From Sedimentisphaerales bacterium (GTDB lineage Bacteria > Planctomycetota > Phycisphaerae > Sedimentisphaerales > SM23-30), in the NCBI GenBank assembly GCA_016934515.1, contig JAFGSR010000023.1, positions 1 through 62,225 of the forward strand: a DNA stretch of 62,225 nt, read 5' to 3'. Within the stretch, counting starts at the first letter, position 1; each line of letters starts with the position of its first letter. Shown here piece by piece: positions 62,200 to 62,225 of this stretch. The position numbers and the translations under genes are program-made. The notes under the pieces are model-generated. The model was not told the DNA's origin. It was given only the letters and a program-made list of their open reading frames with translations, and ran no database searches.

Positions 62200-62225
62200 G
62201 AGTGATCCCTTTCGAATTCCCCCCC

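Overview
The window looks like chromosome from a Gram-negative member of the PVC group, most likely a planctomycete of the class Phycisphaerae. This is inferred from gene content, not from a marker gene. The evidence is PEP-CTERM and prepilin/H-X9-DG surface proteins, large secreted proteins built from DNRLRE, fibronectin-like and dockerin-like modules, many Gfo/Idh/MocA oxidoreductases and TIM-barrel isomerases (two gene products with Tat signals), a non-pyrrolysine MttB-family protein and a DUF481 outer-membrane protein. I saw no rRNA, tRNA, CRISPR array, intact transposase or prophage.

Layout. 1-869 is repeat-rich noncoding DNA. 870-21038 is a long minus-strand block: an aldose-epimerase-like DUF4432 protein, a sodium:solute symporter, an FG-GAP propeller protein, a URO-D-family protein, two giant DNRLRE proteins, a prepilin-like and a PEP-CTERM protein, and a tight operon degT-like > mttB-like > fucose-isomerase-like > xylose-isomerase-like. 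A divergent LacI-family regulator (21185-22213) faces that operon. 22388-25738 (minus) encodes a LamG/DNRLRE/dockerin/FG-GAP protein. 25959-33367 (plus) is a catabolic-looking operon: Nramp-related transporter, Gfo/Idh, class III aminotransferase, NAD-epimerase, DHDPS-like and TIM-barrel isomerase. A 151-bp element with 12-bp inverted ends sits inside it. 33479-37027 (minus) is a secreted GH38-like enzyme. 37328-42202 (plus) pairs a LolD/FtsX-type ABC transporter with a zinc-binding-protein-like lipoprotein. 42342-43949 (minus) is an alpha-glucuronidase-like secreted protein.

43950-45113 is a 1.16-kb noncoding region with tandem repeats, recurring AAAATGA motifs and extreme G excess. Hand counts suggest that GC skew changes sign here. 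To its right lie two Gfo/Idh genes, a DUF6000 gene broken by one in-frame TGA, a YbjQ-family gene, a PL10 pectate lyase, an envelope coiled-coil protein with a BRCT-like end, and housekeeping genes polA, coaE and rho. These are followed by a DUF481 protein, a single-domain response regulator, a 25-residue very basic protein with its own promoter and terminator (possibly a tiny ribosomal protein), and a flavodoxin-fold reductase.

Together the left two thirds read as a plant or algal polysaccharide locus, with pectin or rhamnogalacturonan the best guess (PL10 lyase plus two RGL11-like propellers). Large secreted proteins bind and cut the polymer, the symporter imports products, and isomerases, Gfo/Idh oxidoreductases, an aminotransferase and an aldolase-like enzyme process them under LacI-type control.
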